Positions 16,892-26,020 of a stretch of 64,000 bases of DNA are shown piece after piece. The DNA is taken from positions 50,821 through 114,820 of the forward strand of contig LIHN01000015.1 of assembly GCA_001314545.1 (NCBI GenBank), read 5' to 3'. Source of the DNA: Bacteroidetes bacterium HLUCCA01 (GTDB lineage Bacteria > Bacteroidota > Rhodothermia > Balneolales > HLUCCA01). Every line of letters begins with the position of its first letter. Position 1 is the first letter of the stretch. Below the pieces are notes generated by a model, which was not told the DNA's origin, ran no database searches, and was given only the letters and a program-made list of their open reading frames with translations. The position numbers were made by a program, and so were the translations under genes.

Positions 16892-19720
16892 ATGCCCCGC
16901 AGAAACGATATTAACACCATACTCATCATCGGTTCCGGTCCTATTATTATTGGTCAGGCCTGTGAGTTTGATTACTCTGGTACTCAGGCTTGCAAATCGC
17001 TTAAAGAGGAAGGGTACCGTGTGGTACTCATTAACTCCAATCCGGCCACCATCATGACCGACCCCATGATGGCCGATGCGGTTTACCTCAAGCCCCTGAC
17101 CACCAGGTCGATTAAGGAAATCTGCGCGATCGAAAATGTGGATGCCGTACTGCCTACCATGGGTGGTCAAACCGCGCTGAATCTGGCCCGCGATCTGCAC
17201 CATGCCGGGTTTTGGGAAAAAAATAACATCAAAATTATCGGTGTGGATATTGATGCCATCGATATTACCGAAGACCGCCAGCAGTTCCGTGATCTCATGG
17301 AGCGGATCGACGTGGGGCAATGTCGCAGCTTCGTGGCAAAATCGCTGCTCGATGCCAAAGAAATCGTGCTGAAACTGGGTGGCTTCCCCTTGATTATTCG
17401 CCCTTCCTTCACCATGGGCGGTATGGGAGGCGGTATCATCTGGAACGAGGAGCAGTTCGAACGCAAGGTACTTCGTGGACTGGAGCTCTCACCCATCCAT
17501 GAAATTCTGCTGGAAGAATCTATCATCGGCTGGAAGGAGTTTGAACTGGAACTGCTTCGCGATGACCATGACAACGTCGTTATCATTTGCGGCATTGAGA
17601 ACTTCGATCCGATGGGTGTACACACCGGCGACTCGGTGACGGTTGCTCCGGCACAGACCCTGACCGACAAGCAATTTCAGCTGCTTCGCGATGCAGCCAT
17701 CCGCATGATGCGCTCCATCGGGACCTTCGCAGGAGGCTGTAATGTGCAATTTGCTATGGAGCCGGGTACAGACCGCCTCGTAGCCATTGAAATTAATCCC
17801 CGCGTGAGCCGTTCCTCGGCGCTGGCCTCCAAGGCAACCGGATATCCCATCGCAAAAGTAGCTTCCAAACTGGCCGTTGGATACACCCTGGATGAACTGA
17901 AAAATCAGATAACCGGAACCACATCGGCATGTTTTGAGCCCGCTATTGACTACGTGGTTGTCAAGGTACCCCGATTTAATTTCGAGAAGTTTCCCGGCGT
18001 GGACGAGGAACTGGGTACCCAGATGAAGGCCGTGGGTGAAGTCATGGCCATAGGCCGGAATTTTGCCGAAGCCTTGAACAAGGCCTGGCAGGGTATGGAG
18101 ATTGGCCGGGCTGGTCTGGGCGCTGATGGGTATGAAGTACTGGATCGCAAGCATGTGCGTGAGCGGCTTCTCAAGCCCTACTGGGACCGGTCCCTGCAGA
18201 TTCGTAATGCCTTCAAACTGGGAGCATCCATTGAGGAGATTCATGATGTGACCTATGTAGACCCCTGGTTTTTGCAGCAGATCCGATACATGGTCAGTAT
18301 CGAAAATCGTCTGGAAGGTCAGACGTTGGAATCGCTGGGTCGGGACGAACTTTTCGAAGCCAAGCAGGCCGGTTTTTCGGATAAGCAGATTGCCTGGCTG
18401 CTCTCCCAAAGTGCCACACCCGTGACGGAAGATCAGGTACGTGAGAAACGCAAGTCGATGGGGATGTTGCCATCCTTCAAGCTGGTTGACACCTGTGCTG
18501 CGGAGTTCCCTGCCCAGACGCCCTACTATTATTCAGCCTACGAGGGTGAAAATGAAAGCGAAATCAGCGACCGTAAGAAAATTATGATTCTGGGCAGCGG
18601 TCCGAACCGTATCGGCCAGGGCATCGAATTCGATTACAGCTGTACCCATGCCGTACTGGCGGCCAAGGAAATGGGCTATGAGACCATCATGGTGAACTGC
18701 AACCCTGAGACCGTGTCTACGGATTTCGATGTAGCCGATAAGCTCTACTTTGAACCCGTATTCTGGGAGCGTGTGCTGGATATTTTTGAACATGAGAAGC
18801 CGGAGGGGGTCATTTTGCAGGTGGGTGGTCAGACCGCACTGAAACTCGCCAAACATTTTCAGCGTTCCGGAATCCGGATTTTCGGGACCAGTTACGATAT
18901 GATGGACCTGGCCGAAGACCGGGGCAAGTTTTCAGAACTGCTGGTACAGTGCGATATTCCCTTCCCACGCTATGGTATCGCTTCGGATGTGGCCAGCGCC
19001 CTTGAGCAGGCTGAAATTGTGGGGTACCCGGTACTCATCCGGCCAAGCTATGTGCTTGGCGGGCAGGGGATGCGTATTGCGGTTAAACCCGAAGAGCTCA
19101 CTGAATATGTGGAGGATTTGCTCAAAACCCATCCGGAAAATGTATTCCTCATCGACCACTATCTGGATCACGCCATTGAAGTGGATTTTGACTCTATTCA
19201 TGACGGGGAAACCCTGCATGTGAGCGGCATTATGCAACACATCGAGCCCGCGGGAGTACATTCCGGCGACTCAACCGCCGTTCTGCCGCCCTACAGCCTG
19301 AGCGATGAGGTAATCGCAACCATGAAGGATTATCAGAACCGGATTGCCAAAGCGATGCATGTAGTCGGTTTTATCAACGTCCAATATGCCATCAAAGACG
19401 AAGTGGTCTACGTGCTGGAAGCCAATCCCCGTGCCACCCGTACCATCCCCTTTATTGCCAAGGCAACGGGACGGCCGGAATCAGCCATTGGGGTGAAGGT
19501 CATGCTGGGCGCCCGGTTGTCTGAGTTCGATCTGAGTTCAAAACTCAAACATTATGCCATCAAAGAGCCGGTTTTCCCCTTTGACAAATTCCCGGAAGTC
19601 AAAAAAGAGCTGGGTCCGGAGATGAAATCAACCGGTGAGACCATCTACTTTATGGAAGACTTTGAGGATGAGCACTTCCGCAAGCCCTATGAATTCAAGA
19701 ACCTGTATCTTAGCAGATAA
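16892..19720 (+). CDS. carB: Carbamoyl-phosphate synthase large subunit lacking the C-terminal allosteric domain
   Basis: 942 residues with two homologous ATP-grasp halves. The N half starts [19 protein letters not shown] and has FTMGGMGGG and [20 protein letters not shown]. The C half starts [19 protein letters not shown] and has SYVLGGQGM and [18 protein letters not shown]. They are joined by the helical oligomerisation region (about 410-545). Enterobacterial CarB is about 1073 residues and ends in an MGS-like regulatory domain for UMP, IMP and ornithine. Here the protein stops at [10 protein letters not shown] right after the second synthetase half. I recall shortened CarB in other FCB-group bacteria, so this is probably a lineage trait, not a truncation. 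Confidence 0.96.
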   Translation: MPRRNDINTILIIGSGPIIIGQACEFDYSGTQACKSLKEEGYRVVLINSNPATIMTDPMMADAVYLKPLTTRSIKEICAIENVDAVLPTMGGQTALNLARDLHHAGFWEKNNIKIIGVDIDAIDITEDRQQFRDLMERIDVGQCRSFVAKSLLDAKEIVLKLGGFPLIIRPSFTMGGMGGGIIWNEEQFERKVLRGLELSPIHEILLEESIIGWKEFELELLRDDHDNVVIICGIENFDPMGVHTGDSVTVAPAQTLTDKQFQLLRDAAIRMMRSIGTFAGGCNVQFAMEPGTDRLVAIEINPRVSRSSALASKATGYPIAKVASKLAVGYTLDELKNQITGTTSACFEPAIDYVVVKVPRFNFEKFPGVDEELGTQMKAVGEVMAIGRNFAEALNKAWQGMEIGRAGLGADGYEVLDRKHVRERLLKPYWDRSLQIRNAFKLGASIEEIHDVTYVDPWFLQQIRYMVSIENRLEGQTLESLGRDELFEAKQAGFSDKQIAWLLSQSATPVTEDQVREKRKSMGMLPSFKLVDTCAAEFPAQTPYYYSAYEGENESEISDRKKIMILGSGPNRIGQGIEFDYSCTHAVLAAKEMGYETIMVNCNPETVSTDFDVADKLYFEPVFWERVLDIFEHEKPEGVILQVGGQTALKLAKHFQRSGIRIFGTSYDMMDLAEDRGKFSELLVQCDIPFPRYGIASDVASALEQAEIVGYPVLIRPSYVLGGQGMRIAVKPEELTEYVEDLLKTHPENVFLIDHYLDHAIEVDFDSIHDGETLHVSGIMQHIEPAGVHSGDSTAVLPPYSLSDEVIATMKDYQNRIAKAMHVVGFINVQYAIKDEVVYVLEANPRATRTIPFIAKATGRPESAIGVKVMLGARLSEFDLSSKLKHYAIKEPVFPFDKFPEVKKELGPEMKSTGETIYFMEDFEDEHFRKPYEFKNLYLSR

Positions 19721-19737
19721 CCAAATCTGCATACAGG

Positions 19738-20493
19738 ATGTACATTTTACGCTTGCTGGTCGGGTTTCTGACCTTGGTTTCTTGCAATAAAGACAATGAT
19801 CTGCCCGGGCCGGTACAGCTGGCGCCCGGTGAGCGCTTCGCTATTGAAATAACGGATCCTTCCGGACTGGCCTTCACGCCCGACCTTCAGGCCCTCTACA
19901 CCGTCAGCGACCAGAGTGGGGGTAGGGTGTACCGAATTTCATTCGATGGAGTCATTCAGGGTCAGGTGCCTTATCGTGGGGATGACCTCGAAGGGGTAGC
20001 CGCAGATGGACGTACCGGAGCGCTTTATGTGGTTGAAGAACGGTTACGTATGGTGCGGCAAATCGATTCGCGGGGGGAAGTCATTCGGGAAGCGACACTG
20101 CCTGTTGATAATGACCGACCCAATGATGGTCCTGAAGGTTTGTCCATCAATACAACGCTGAATCAGCTGTACATCGTTAATGAAAAAAATCCCCGTCTGT
20201 TTATTGCCTTGTCACTTGATGATTTCAGGGTTCTTGAAACACGGGAAATCGATTTTGGCGGGGAGTATGAACTCAAGGATTTGTCAGGTATTTATTACGA
20301 TGGAATCAACGATGAACTATGGTTTCTGAGTGATGAGTCGGCGGCAATAGTGGTGACGGGTCGGGACCTGAATCCACGCAGAAAATACCTGACCGGTATG
20401 GAAAAGGGGGAGGGAATTGCTGTGAACGTCCGCGAGCAGCTTATTTACATTGTTAACGATGCTGATGACGAGCTGGTCGTATTTCGATACTAG
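19738..20493 (+). CDS. SdiA-regulated/YjiK-type beta-propeller lipoprotein
   Basis: 251 residues. A lipoprotein signal peptide ends in LTLVSC with Cys near residue 16. The remainder has repeated propeller-like strands: GLAFTPDLQALYTVSDQSGGRVYRI-type units, DDLEGVAADGRTGALYVVEE, NDGPEGLSI and KDLSGIYYDGINDELWFLSDE. This matches the SdiA-regulated (YjiK) family, whose biochemical role is not known. It begins 17 nt after carB and may be co-transcribed with it, with no obvious functional link. Confidence 0.8.
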   Translation: MYILRLLVGFLTLVSCNKDNDLPGPVQLAPGERFAIEITDPSGLAFTPDLQALYTVSDQSGGRVYRISFDGVIQGQVPYRGDDLEGVAADGRTGALYVVEERLRMVRQIDSRGEVIREATLPVDNDRPNDGPEGLSINTTLNQLYIVNEKNPRLFIALSLDDFRVLETREIDFGGEYELKDLSGIYYDGINDELWFLSDESAAIVVTGRDLNPRRKYLTGMEKGEGIAVNVREQLIYIVNDADDELVVFRY

Positions 20494-20806
20494 CTGTTGT
20501 AATCGAGCAAACGTCCGGCAATGTATGAATCCTACAGGTATAGAAGCCGCCTGGAAACGTAATCAGAGTACCTGTTGCAGTGCTAAAAGTACAGGTATAC
20601 GCTAAATTATGTAGACCGCCTCTAAATTGCATGGGTGCCGCGATTCGTCAGGTGACTTCACAATCTCTTCACAAACTATAGCGACCTTTACGCAGTAGCG
20701 GTCAACTATGTCTTTTTTTCTTTGGCCGGTATGGTAAACGCATTAATACAACAGGACAACCGGGCGCAATTATTAGTTTCAAGCCCTGACAAATTTTCGA
20801 AAAATC
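20494..20806. promoter_or_regulatory. 313-bp leader region of the haem operon with repeated elements
   Basis: No gene here. TACAGGTATA occurs at 20533-20542 and 20590-20599, 57 bp apart. The inverse TACCTGT at 20569-20575 forms a dyad with the second copy. Further downstream CTTCACAA is directly repeated at 20656-20663 and 20667-20674 (11-bp period). These may be operators for the hemH-led operon that begins at 20807. No convincing -35/-10 pair could be fixed. Confidence 0.4.
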
Positions 20807-21952
20807 ATGCATAAACCCAAATTAGGCGTAGTTGTAACCAATCTTGGCGGACCTACATCGGAAGAAGCTACGCGTGAGTTTTTGTATAATCTTTTCCGTG
20901 ATGAAGATATCATCAAGCTGGGCGGTGGAAAGTTTCAGACAGGACTGGCATCGGTTATTTCCAAACTCCGATATAAAAAAATCGCTGAGAAATACCGCGA
21001 AATCAATGGCTGTCCTAAGGGTTGTATGGGCAGCAAGTACTGTCTGAACCGGGCAAATAAGGTGGTTTCGGACTGTTGCTCACCCATCAATCCGCTCACG
21101 GAACTGCAGCGAAGAACCCTGGAAAAAGCCCTCGGGCTTGAATTGCCTGAATTTCAGGTCAAGGTTTATACGGCTATGCGTTACTGGAGGCCATTTGCAG
21201 ACCAGGTCATGAATGAGATGATGGAAGATGGTATTGAGCATGCCGTACTTTTGCCGCTCTATCCGCATTTCTCGTGGACTACAACGGGCTCCAGTCTGCG
21301 TGACTGGGAAAATGTGCGGGAGGATTTCAAAAAAGAAGGAAAAGAACCTAAATGGAATGAATATGCCATAAAGTCGTACCATCTGAGTCAGCCGTTTCTC
21401 GAAGCGGTTAATGAGCGGATTGACGAGGGTATGGCCAGGTTTTTGCCCGAAGAGCAGGCTAAAGTGCATGTTATCTTCACGGCACACGGAACCCCGATTC
21501 TGGAAGTGGAGAGTGGTGATCCTTACACCGATCAGATTGTGGATACCGTAGAAGCCATTATGGATATGCGCGACCGCCGCGAAAATTACTGGATCAGTTA
21601 CCAATCCAGAGTAGGTCCGCAGAAATGGACACAACCCAACACCGAAGATCTGGTCAAGCGTCTGATTGACTACGGGATAAAACATTTTCTCATGGTTCCT
21701 GTGGCTTTTGTCACCGACCATATTGAAACCCTGCACGAACTGGGTATTGAACTTCCGGAAGAACTGGAAGAAGACGGCTATCATTACGACAAACTTGAAG
21801 TAACCGGGGGGCTGAATGACCACCCCAAATTTATCCGGGCACTGGTGGATGAGGTGAAATTCCGGATAGCTCATATTGATGTGGATAAACACGTCTCTTC
21901 GCACGATGACAGTCCGGCTGAGGCGGACGAAGAGACAGCAACAACAGTCTGA
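20807..21952 (+). CDS. hemH: Ferrochelatase with internal cysteine-rich insert
   Basis: 381 residues. It inserts Fe2+ into protoporphyrin IX, the last step of haem synthesis. Conserved features are GVVVTNLGGP at the N-terminus, catalytic His227 in VIFTAHGTP and Glu307 in DHIETLHELG, and the YPHFSWTTTGSS loop. Where most enzymes have a short GGGSP-type turn, this one has a segment of about 25 residues with Cys69, Cys73, Cys79, Cys90 and Cys91 (NGCPKGCMGSKYC ... DCCSP). That resembles the class of bacterial ferrochelatases with an internally ligated [2Fe-2S] cluster. It has an acidic C-terminal tail (EADEETATTV). First gene of the hem run; hemA starts 7 nt after its stop. Confidence 0.96.
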   Translation: MHKPKLGVVVTNLGGPTSEEATREFLYNLFRDEDIIKLGGGKFQTGLASVISKLRYKKIAEKYREINGCPKGCMGSKYCLNRANKVVSDCCSPINPLTELQRRTLEKALGLELPEFQVKVYTAMRYWRPFADQVMNEMMEDGIEHAVLLPLYPHFSWTTTGSSLRDWENVREDFKKEGKEPKWNEYAIKSYHLSQPFLEAVNERIDEGMARFLPEEQAKVHVIFTAHGTPILEVESGDPYTDQIVDTVEAIMDMRDRRENYWISYQSRVGPQKWTQPNTEDLVKRLIDYGIKHFLMVPVAFVTDHIETLHELGIELPEELEEDGYHYDKLEVTGGLNDHPKFIRALVDEVKFRIAHIDVDKHVSSHDDSPAEADEETATTV

Positions 21953-21959
21953 TTTCGCA

Positions 21960-23225
21960 ATGTCTGTACATACGGCAACACTATCGGATTTTCTGATAGT
22001 AGGGATAAGTCACTGGTATGCTGATCTGGATGTCAGAGAGCGGTTTTCGCTCAGTAATGACGCACAGCAGCATTTGCTTCGCGAGGCCGATGCACTCGGT
22101 CTTGGCGGAATTATGGTGCTTAGTACCTGCAACCGAACCGAACTTTTTGCACGAAGTGACCGGGCCGAAATACTGGCTGGTCTGCTTGTAAAATATTCTC
22201 GCGGAACCCGTTCTGAATTTGAAAAATTCGGCTTTACCAAGCGAGGCGAAGATGCCGTACAGCATTTCTTTCGGGTATCGGTCGGGCTGGATGCCCAGAT
22301 ACTGGGCGACCTACAGATCATCAAGCAGGTCAAAACAGCCTACGACCGCGCCGTTGATCACAACATGCTTGATGGCGTGATGCACCGCTGTGTTCAGTCC
22401 GTATTCAGAGCCCACAAGCGTTCCCGTTCCGAAACTTCTTTGGGCTCCGGGGCCGCAACTACGGCCTATGCCGCTGTTCAGGCAGCCCGCCACGAACTTG
22501 GTACCCTGCGCGACAAGCGCGTAGTTCTGATTGGAACCGGGAAAATCGGCAAAGTCACCTGCATGAATCTGATTAACTCCGGAGTGGGCAATGTGACGCT
22601 GCTTAACCGCAACGCGATCAAGGCCGAACGACTGGCTGAACGCTTTGATGTGGATGTGGCGCCTATCCAGGACATGCCGGACCACCTCAGCGATGCTGAC
22701 CTTGTTATTGTTGCTACCGGAGCTTCAGAACCCATTCTCAAAGTAGAACATCTTCAACGTGTCCGCTCGCAGGGTGCTACACAACCCCTCGTACTTATGG
22801 ACTTGTCAGTTCCCCGGAATATCGAGCCTGAAGCCGGAAATCTGCCCGGTGTACGCCTGATTAACATGGATATGCTCAATGACCGCCTCGATGAAACCTA
22901 CAAGGAGCGTGAATCCAATATCCCTCTGGTAGAACAGATTATCAGTGAAGAAATCAATGATTTCAAACGATGGCTCAACGAGCAGCGTGTCGTACCCACG
23001 ATTCGGGCCCTGACCGCCAGACTGGAAGATATTCGCAGTGCCGAAATGGATAAATTCACCCGCAGACATGGGGATGATGAAGCCCGGCATGCCGAGCAGT
23101 TAACCCGCCGTATTGTCAACAAAATACTAGCCTACTCCATTGACCATCTCAAAGAGCAGCATGAGCATGATGACCATGTTGCGCGCGTAGTGCAGGATAT
23201 GTTCAAAATTGAACTGGAAAAATAA
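21960..23225 (+). CDS. hemA: Glutamyl-tRNA reductase
   Basis: 421 residues from ATG 21960, just after the hemH stop; a longer frame into hemH is not credible. It reduces glutamyl-tRNA(Glu) to glutamate-1-semialdehyde with NADPH, the committed step of the C5 haem route. Nucleophile Cys57 lies in VLSTCNRTEL. HFFRVSVGLDAQILGD is the conserved catalytic-domain block, and VVLIGTGKIGKVTC is the NADPH-binding loop. A C-terminal dimerisation helix bundle follows. HemL, which takes over the unstable product, is encoded about 17 kb away at 40387. Confidence 0.97.
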   Translation: MSVHTATLSDFLIVGISHWYADLDVRERFSLSNDAQQHLLREADALGLGGIMVLSTCNRTELFARSDRAEILAGLLVKYSRGTRSEFEKFGFTKRGEDAVQHFFRVSVGLDAQILGDLQIIKQVKTAYDRAVDHNMLDGVMHRCVQSVFRAHKRSRSETSLGSGAATTAYAAVQAARHELGTLRDKRVVLIGTGKIGKVTCMNLINSGVGNVTLLNRNAIKAERLAERFDVDVAPIQDMPDHLSDADLVIVATGASEPILKVEHLQRVRSQGATQPLVLMDLSVPRNIEPEAGNLPGVRLINMDMLNDRLDETYKERESNIPLVEQIISEEINDFKRWLNEQRVVPTIRALTARLEDIRSAEMDKFTRRHGDDEARHAEQLTRRIVNKILAYSIDHLKEQHEHDDHVARVVQDMFKIELEK

Positions 23226-23285
23226 TACCCCGGCCGCCCGGATCCGGTAAACACCTGCGCGGCTGTTTAAACAAGGAGTTTGAAA

Positions 23286-24221
23286 TTGATTCGCATCGGA
23301 ACACGTGACAGCAAGTTGGCTGTCTGGCAGGCGGAAATGGTAGCAGCTGCACTGGCCTCAACCGGAACCCCTACGGAGATTGTATTTATCAAAACCGAAG
23401 GTGATCTGGTTCTGGATACGCCGTTACCTCTGATGGGAGGGAAAGGGGTTTTTACAAAAGCACTCGATGAGGCCCTGCTAGCAGGTCGCATCGACATCGC
23501 AGTACACTCCCATAAAGATATTCCGACTCAGATGCCTGCCGGGCTGATTATTGCTGCGGTATTCAAGCGGGAAGATCCCCGTGATGTACTGGTTCTGCGT
23601 CAGGGGCATCCTCTGTCAGCCCCGGAATTTATGGACCAGGACGATGCGCAGGGAGTAATTGCTACCAGCAGCATCCGGCGTTCCGGACAATGGCTGCATC
23701 GCTTCCCGCAACATCAGACAACCGATATCAGGGGTAATGTACAAACCCGACTGCGAAAACTGGATTCCAGTACCTGGGATGGGGCTATATTTGCGGCTGC
23801 CGGCCTCAAACGACTTGGACTTGAAGACCGTATCAGTGCCTATCTGGATTGGATGATTCCGGCTCCGGCTCAGGGTGCTGTTGCAGTGATGGCACGAAAA
23901 GCCGACATGCACGTGTTTGACGCTCTTGAAGCACATCACGATGTGGAGACCGGTTTGTGCGTTCAGTCTGAACGGGCCTGTTTACGACGGCTTGAAGGCG
24001 GATGCAGTGCACCAATTGGGGTTTATGTTAAAAAAAGTGCTGACGGATCGGTCTTTGAGCTGAAAGCCAGCGTGCTTTCACCGGATGGTGTAGTGAATCT
24101 TGAGGCACAATTCAAAGCCCCGGCCAAGGACCCGGAGTCGATTGTGCGGATGGGGACCCATGCCGCAGACACGTTGCTAAAGGATGGTGCAGGTGCGCTG
24201 CTCAAGCAGATCCGGTCATGA
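23286..24221 (+). CDS. hemC: Hydroxymethylbilane synthase (porphobilinogen deaminase)
   Basis: 311 residues. It polymerises four porphobilinogens into hydroxymethylbilane. The start is non-ATG: AAGGAG at 23273-23278 is 7 nt before TTG 23286 but only 1 nt before the other in-frame TTG at 23280, so I choose 23286, giving MIRIGTRDSKLAVWQ. Conserved features are KTEGDLVLD, the AVHSHKDIPTQMP loop with the catalytic Asp, and the dipyrromethane-cofactor Cys in RLEGGCSAPIG. The 3' end overlaps hemD by 4 nt (ATGA). Confidence 0.96.
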   Translation: MIRIGTRDSKLAVWQAEMVAAALASTGTPTEIVFIKTEGDLVLDTPLPLMGGKGVFTKALDEALLAGRIDIAVHSHKDIPTQMPAGLIIAAVFKREDPRDVLVLRQGHPLSAPEFMDQDDAQGVIATSSIRRSGQWLHRFPQHQTTDIRGNVQTRLRKLDSSTWDGAIFAAAGLKRLGLEDRISAYLDWMIPAPAQGAVAVMARKADMHVFDALEAHHDVETGLCVQSERACLRRLEGGCSAPIGVYVKKSADGSVFELKASVLSPDGVVNLEAQFKAPAKDPESIVRMGTHAADTLLKDGAGALLKQIRS

Positions 24222-24970
24222 AAAAGGTGCTATTTACGCGAGAATTGTCTGATTTTGATCTCCAGTTGTGCACCCGACTGGGAATAGAACCGGTGATTGC
24301 ACCCCTGGTGGGTATACAACCGGTTGAACTCAGTGAAATCCGTGAACTGCCCAACCTGACTGCTACACTCCACCAGGCTACGGCCATAGCCTTTACTTCC
24401 CGACACGCCGTAGAGGCGCTTCTGGGCTCCATGCCGTCCGATCCGGACGACCAGACGGAACTTTTTTTTACCGAGCTTATCCGGATACTTCGCAAAAAAC
24501 CCGTGTATACCGTGGGCGAGTCCACCGCTGATGTGCTGGATGCATACGGCATTATGGCGCGTTTCCCGGAAGATTACAACGGTACCGTATTGGCTGAAAT
24601 GATGCTTAACGATGGGGTACACAGCAGTGTCATACATTTTTGCGGGGATATTCGCCGGCCTGAATTCAGGGAAGCCCTGCACGAAGCTGGAGTTGCTGTA
24701 GAGCAGATTGTGGTGTATCGGAAAAAAAACCGGCAAATTGACGTTAACGCATATGCAGCGTTGGTCAAATCGGTGCAGGCTGTTGCTTTTTACGCCCCCA
24801 GTGCAGTTGAAGCTTTTTGGAACGCCTCCCTGCATACCCACTTCAAAGGTGCATACTATGCAATCGGTCATACAACCTTATCTGCACTTGAATCCCTGGG
24901 CGCTGCTGCACGTGTTCCGAACGTACCGGTGTCTGAACTGCTCATCCGCGACATTGCCAAAAACCTGTAA
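24218..24970 (+). CDS. hemD: Uroporphyrinogen-III synthase
   Basis: 250 residues, matching the poorly conserved HemD family. The N-terminus is KKVLFTRELSDFD. A helix-rich two-domain layout has AIAFTSRHAVEALL, VYTVGESTADVL, VIHFCGDIRRPEFREALHEAG and VQAVAFYAPSAVEAFW. It cyclises hydroxymethylbilane with inversion of ring D. Identity is supported strongly by position, with an ATGA overlap with hemC and 9 nt before hemE. Confidence 0.92.
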   Translation: MKKVLFTRELSDFDLQLCTRLGIEPVIAPLVGIQPVELSEIRELPNLTATLHQATAIAFTSRHAVEALLGSMPSDPDDQTELFFTELIRILRKKPVYTVGESTADVLDAYGIMARFPEDYNGTVLAEMMLNDGVHSSVIHFCGDIRRPEFREALHEAGVAVEQIVVYRKKNRQIDVNAYAALVKSVQAVAFYAPSAVEAFWNASLHTHFKGAYYAIGHTTLSALESLGAAARVPNVPVSELLIRDIAKNL

Positions 24971-24979
24971 TCTAATATC

Positions 24980-26020
24980 ATGCAAGACTTTCCTGAAATG
25001 CAAAACAATCTGCTGCTGAAGGCATTACGGGGCGAATCTGTAGATCGTCCTCCGGTTTGGATGATGCGCCAGGCTGGAAGATATCTGCCCGAGTACATGG
25101 AGCTTCGGCGTAAATATTCGTTTTTTGAACGGGTTGAAACCCCTGAACTTGCCGCTGAAATCACCATGCAGCCCATCGAGCGGTTTGGTCCTGACGCAGC
25201 CATTATTTTTTCCGATATCCTCGTCATACCGCAGGCACTCGGTCTGGAGGTGACCCTGAACGAGGGAGAAGGCCCAAGACTTCCAAATCCTATCCGTACC
25301 GCGCAAGACGCACTGGCAATTCGTGTTCCCGATGTAGCCGACCGGCTGCACTACGTAATGGAGGCGCTGACCATCACCCGAAAACGTCTTGACGGGCGAG
25401 CCGCTCTTATCGGCTTTGCCGGTGCTCCCTGGACCATACTCTGCTACATGATTGAGGGCAGGGGCTCTAAGGATTTTGCCCGGGTAAAACAGTTTTGTTA
25501 CACCCAGCCGGAGGCGGCATCGCACCTGCTTGAGGTAATCACTCAGACCACCATCGCCTATCTGAAGGCACAGATTAACGCCGGTGCGCAGGCTGTGCAG
25601 GTGTTTGATTCGTGGGCCGGTTTGTTGGGACCGGAGGATTTCAGCGAATGGGCATTTCCGTATCTGAACACCATCAGTCAAGCCATAACGGAAGTTCCGG
25701 TCATACTCTATCCGAAAGGCAGCTGGTATGCACTTGAACGGCTTTCCTTCAAAACAAATGCCGCTGCAATCGGGGTTGACTGGACGGTCACCCCGGAATA
25801 TGCCCGCTCTGCAACCCGTAACGAAATAACGTTGCAAGGAAATTTTGACCCCAGCAAACTTATGCTTCCCCCGGATCAAATTAAAGCCGGTGTAACGCGT
25901 ATGATTAAACGATTCGGCGTTCAACGATATATCGTTAATCTGGGTCATGGAATTTTGCCCAACATACCGGTACACCACGCCGGAGCATTCATCGATGCCG
26001 TTAAAGAATACCGGGCCTGA
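24980..26020 (+). CDS. hemE: Uroporphyrinogen decarboxylase
   Basis: 346 residues, normal length. The N-terminal signature RPPVWMMRQAGRYLPEY carries the substrate-binding arginines. FSDILVIPQALG contains the catalytic Asp, and GAPWTILCYMIEG and VQVFDSWAGLL follow. It decarboxylates the four acetate side chains to give coproporphyrinogen III. Its TGA overlaps the hemF ATG by one base (TGATG), implying translational coupling. Confidence 0.97.
   Translation: MQDFPEMQNNLLLKALRGESVDRPPVWMMRQAGRYLPEYMELRRKYSFFERVETPELAAEITMQPIERFGPDAAIIFSDILVIPQALGLEVTLNEGEGPRLPNPIRTAQDALAIRVPDVADRLHYVMEALTITRKRLDGRAALIGFAGAPWTILCYMIEGRGSKDFARVKQFCYTQPEAASHLLEVITQTTIAYLKAQINAGAQAVQVFDSWAGLLGPEDFSEWAFPYLNTISQAITEVPVILYPKGSWYALERLSFKTNAAAIGVDWTVTPEYARSATRNEITLQGNFDPSKLMLPPDQIKAGVTRMIKRFGVQRYIVNLGHGILPNIPVHHAGAFIDAVKEYRA

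Noticed and set aside
17489..18409. 306-residue open frame antisense to carB
   Set aside because: Lies entirely within the strongly conserved carB frame; the translation shows no domain pattern and is a shadow of codon bias.
21080..21904. 274-residue open frame antisense to hemH
   Set aside because: Overlaps a clearly identified gene throughout; composition typical of antisense translation.
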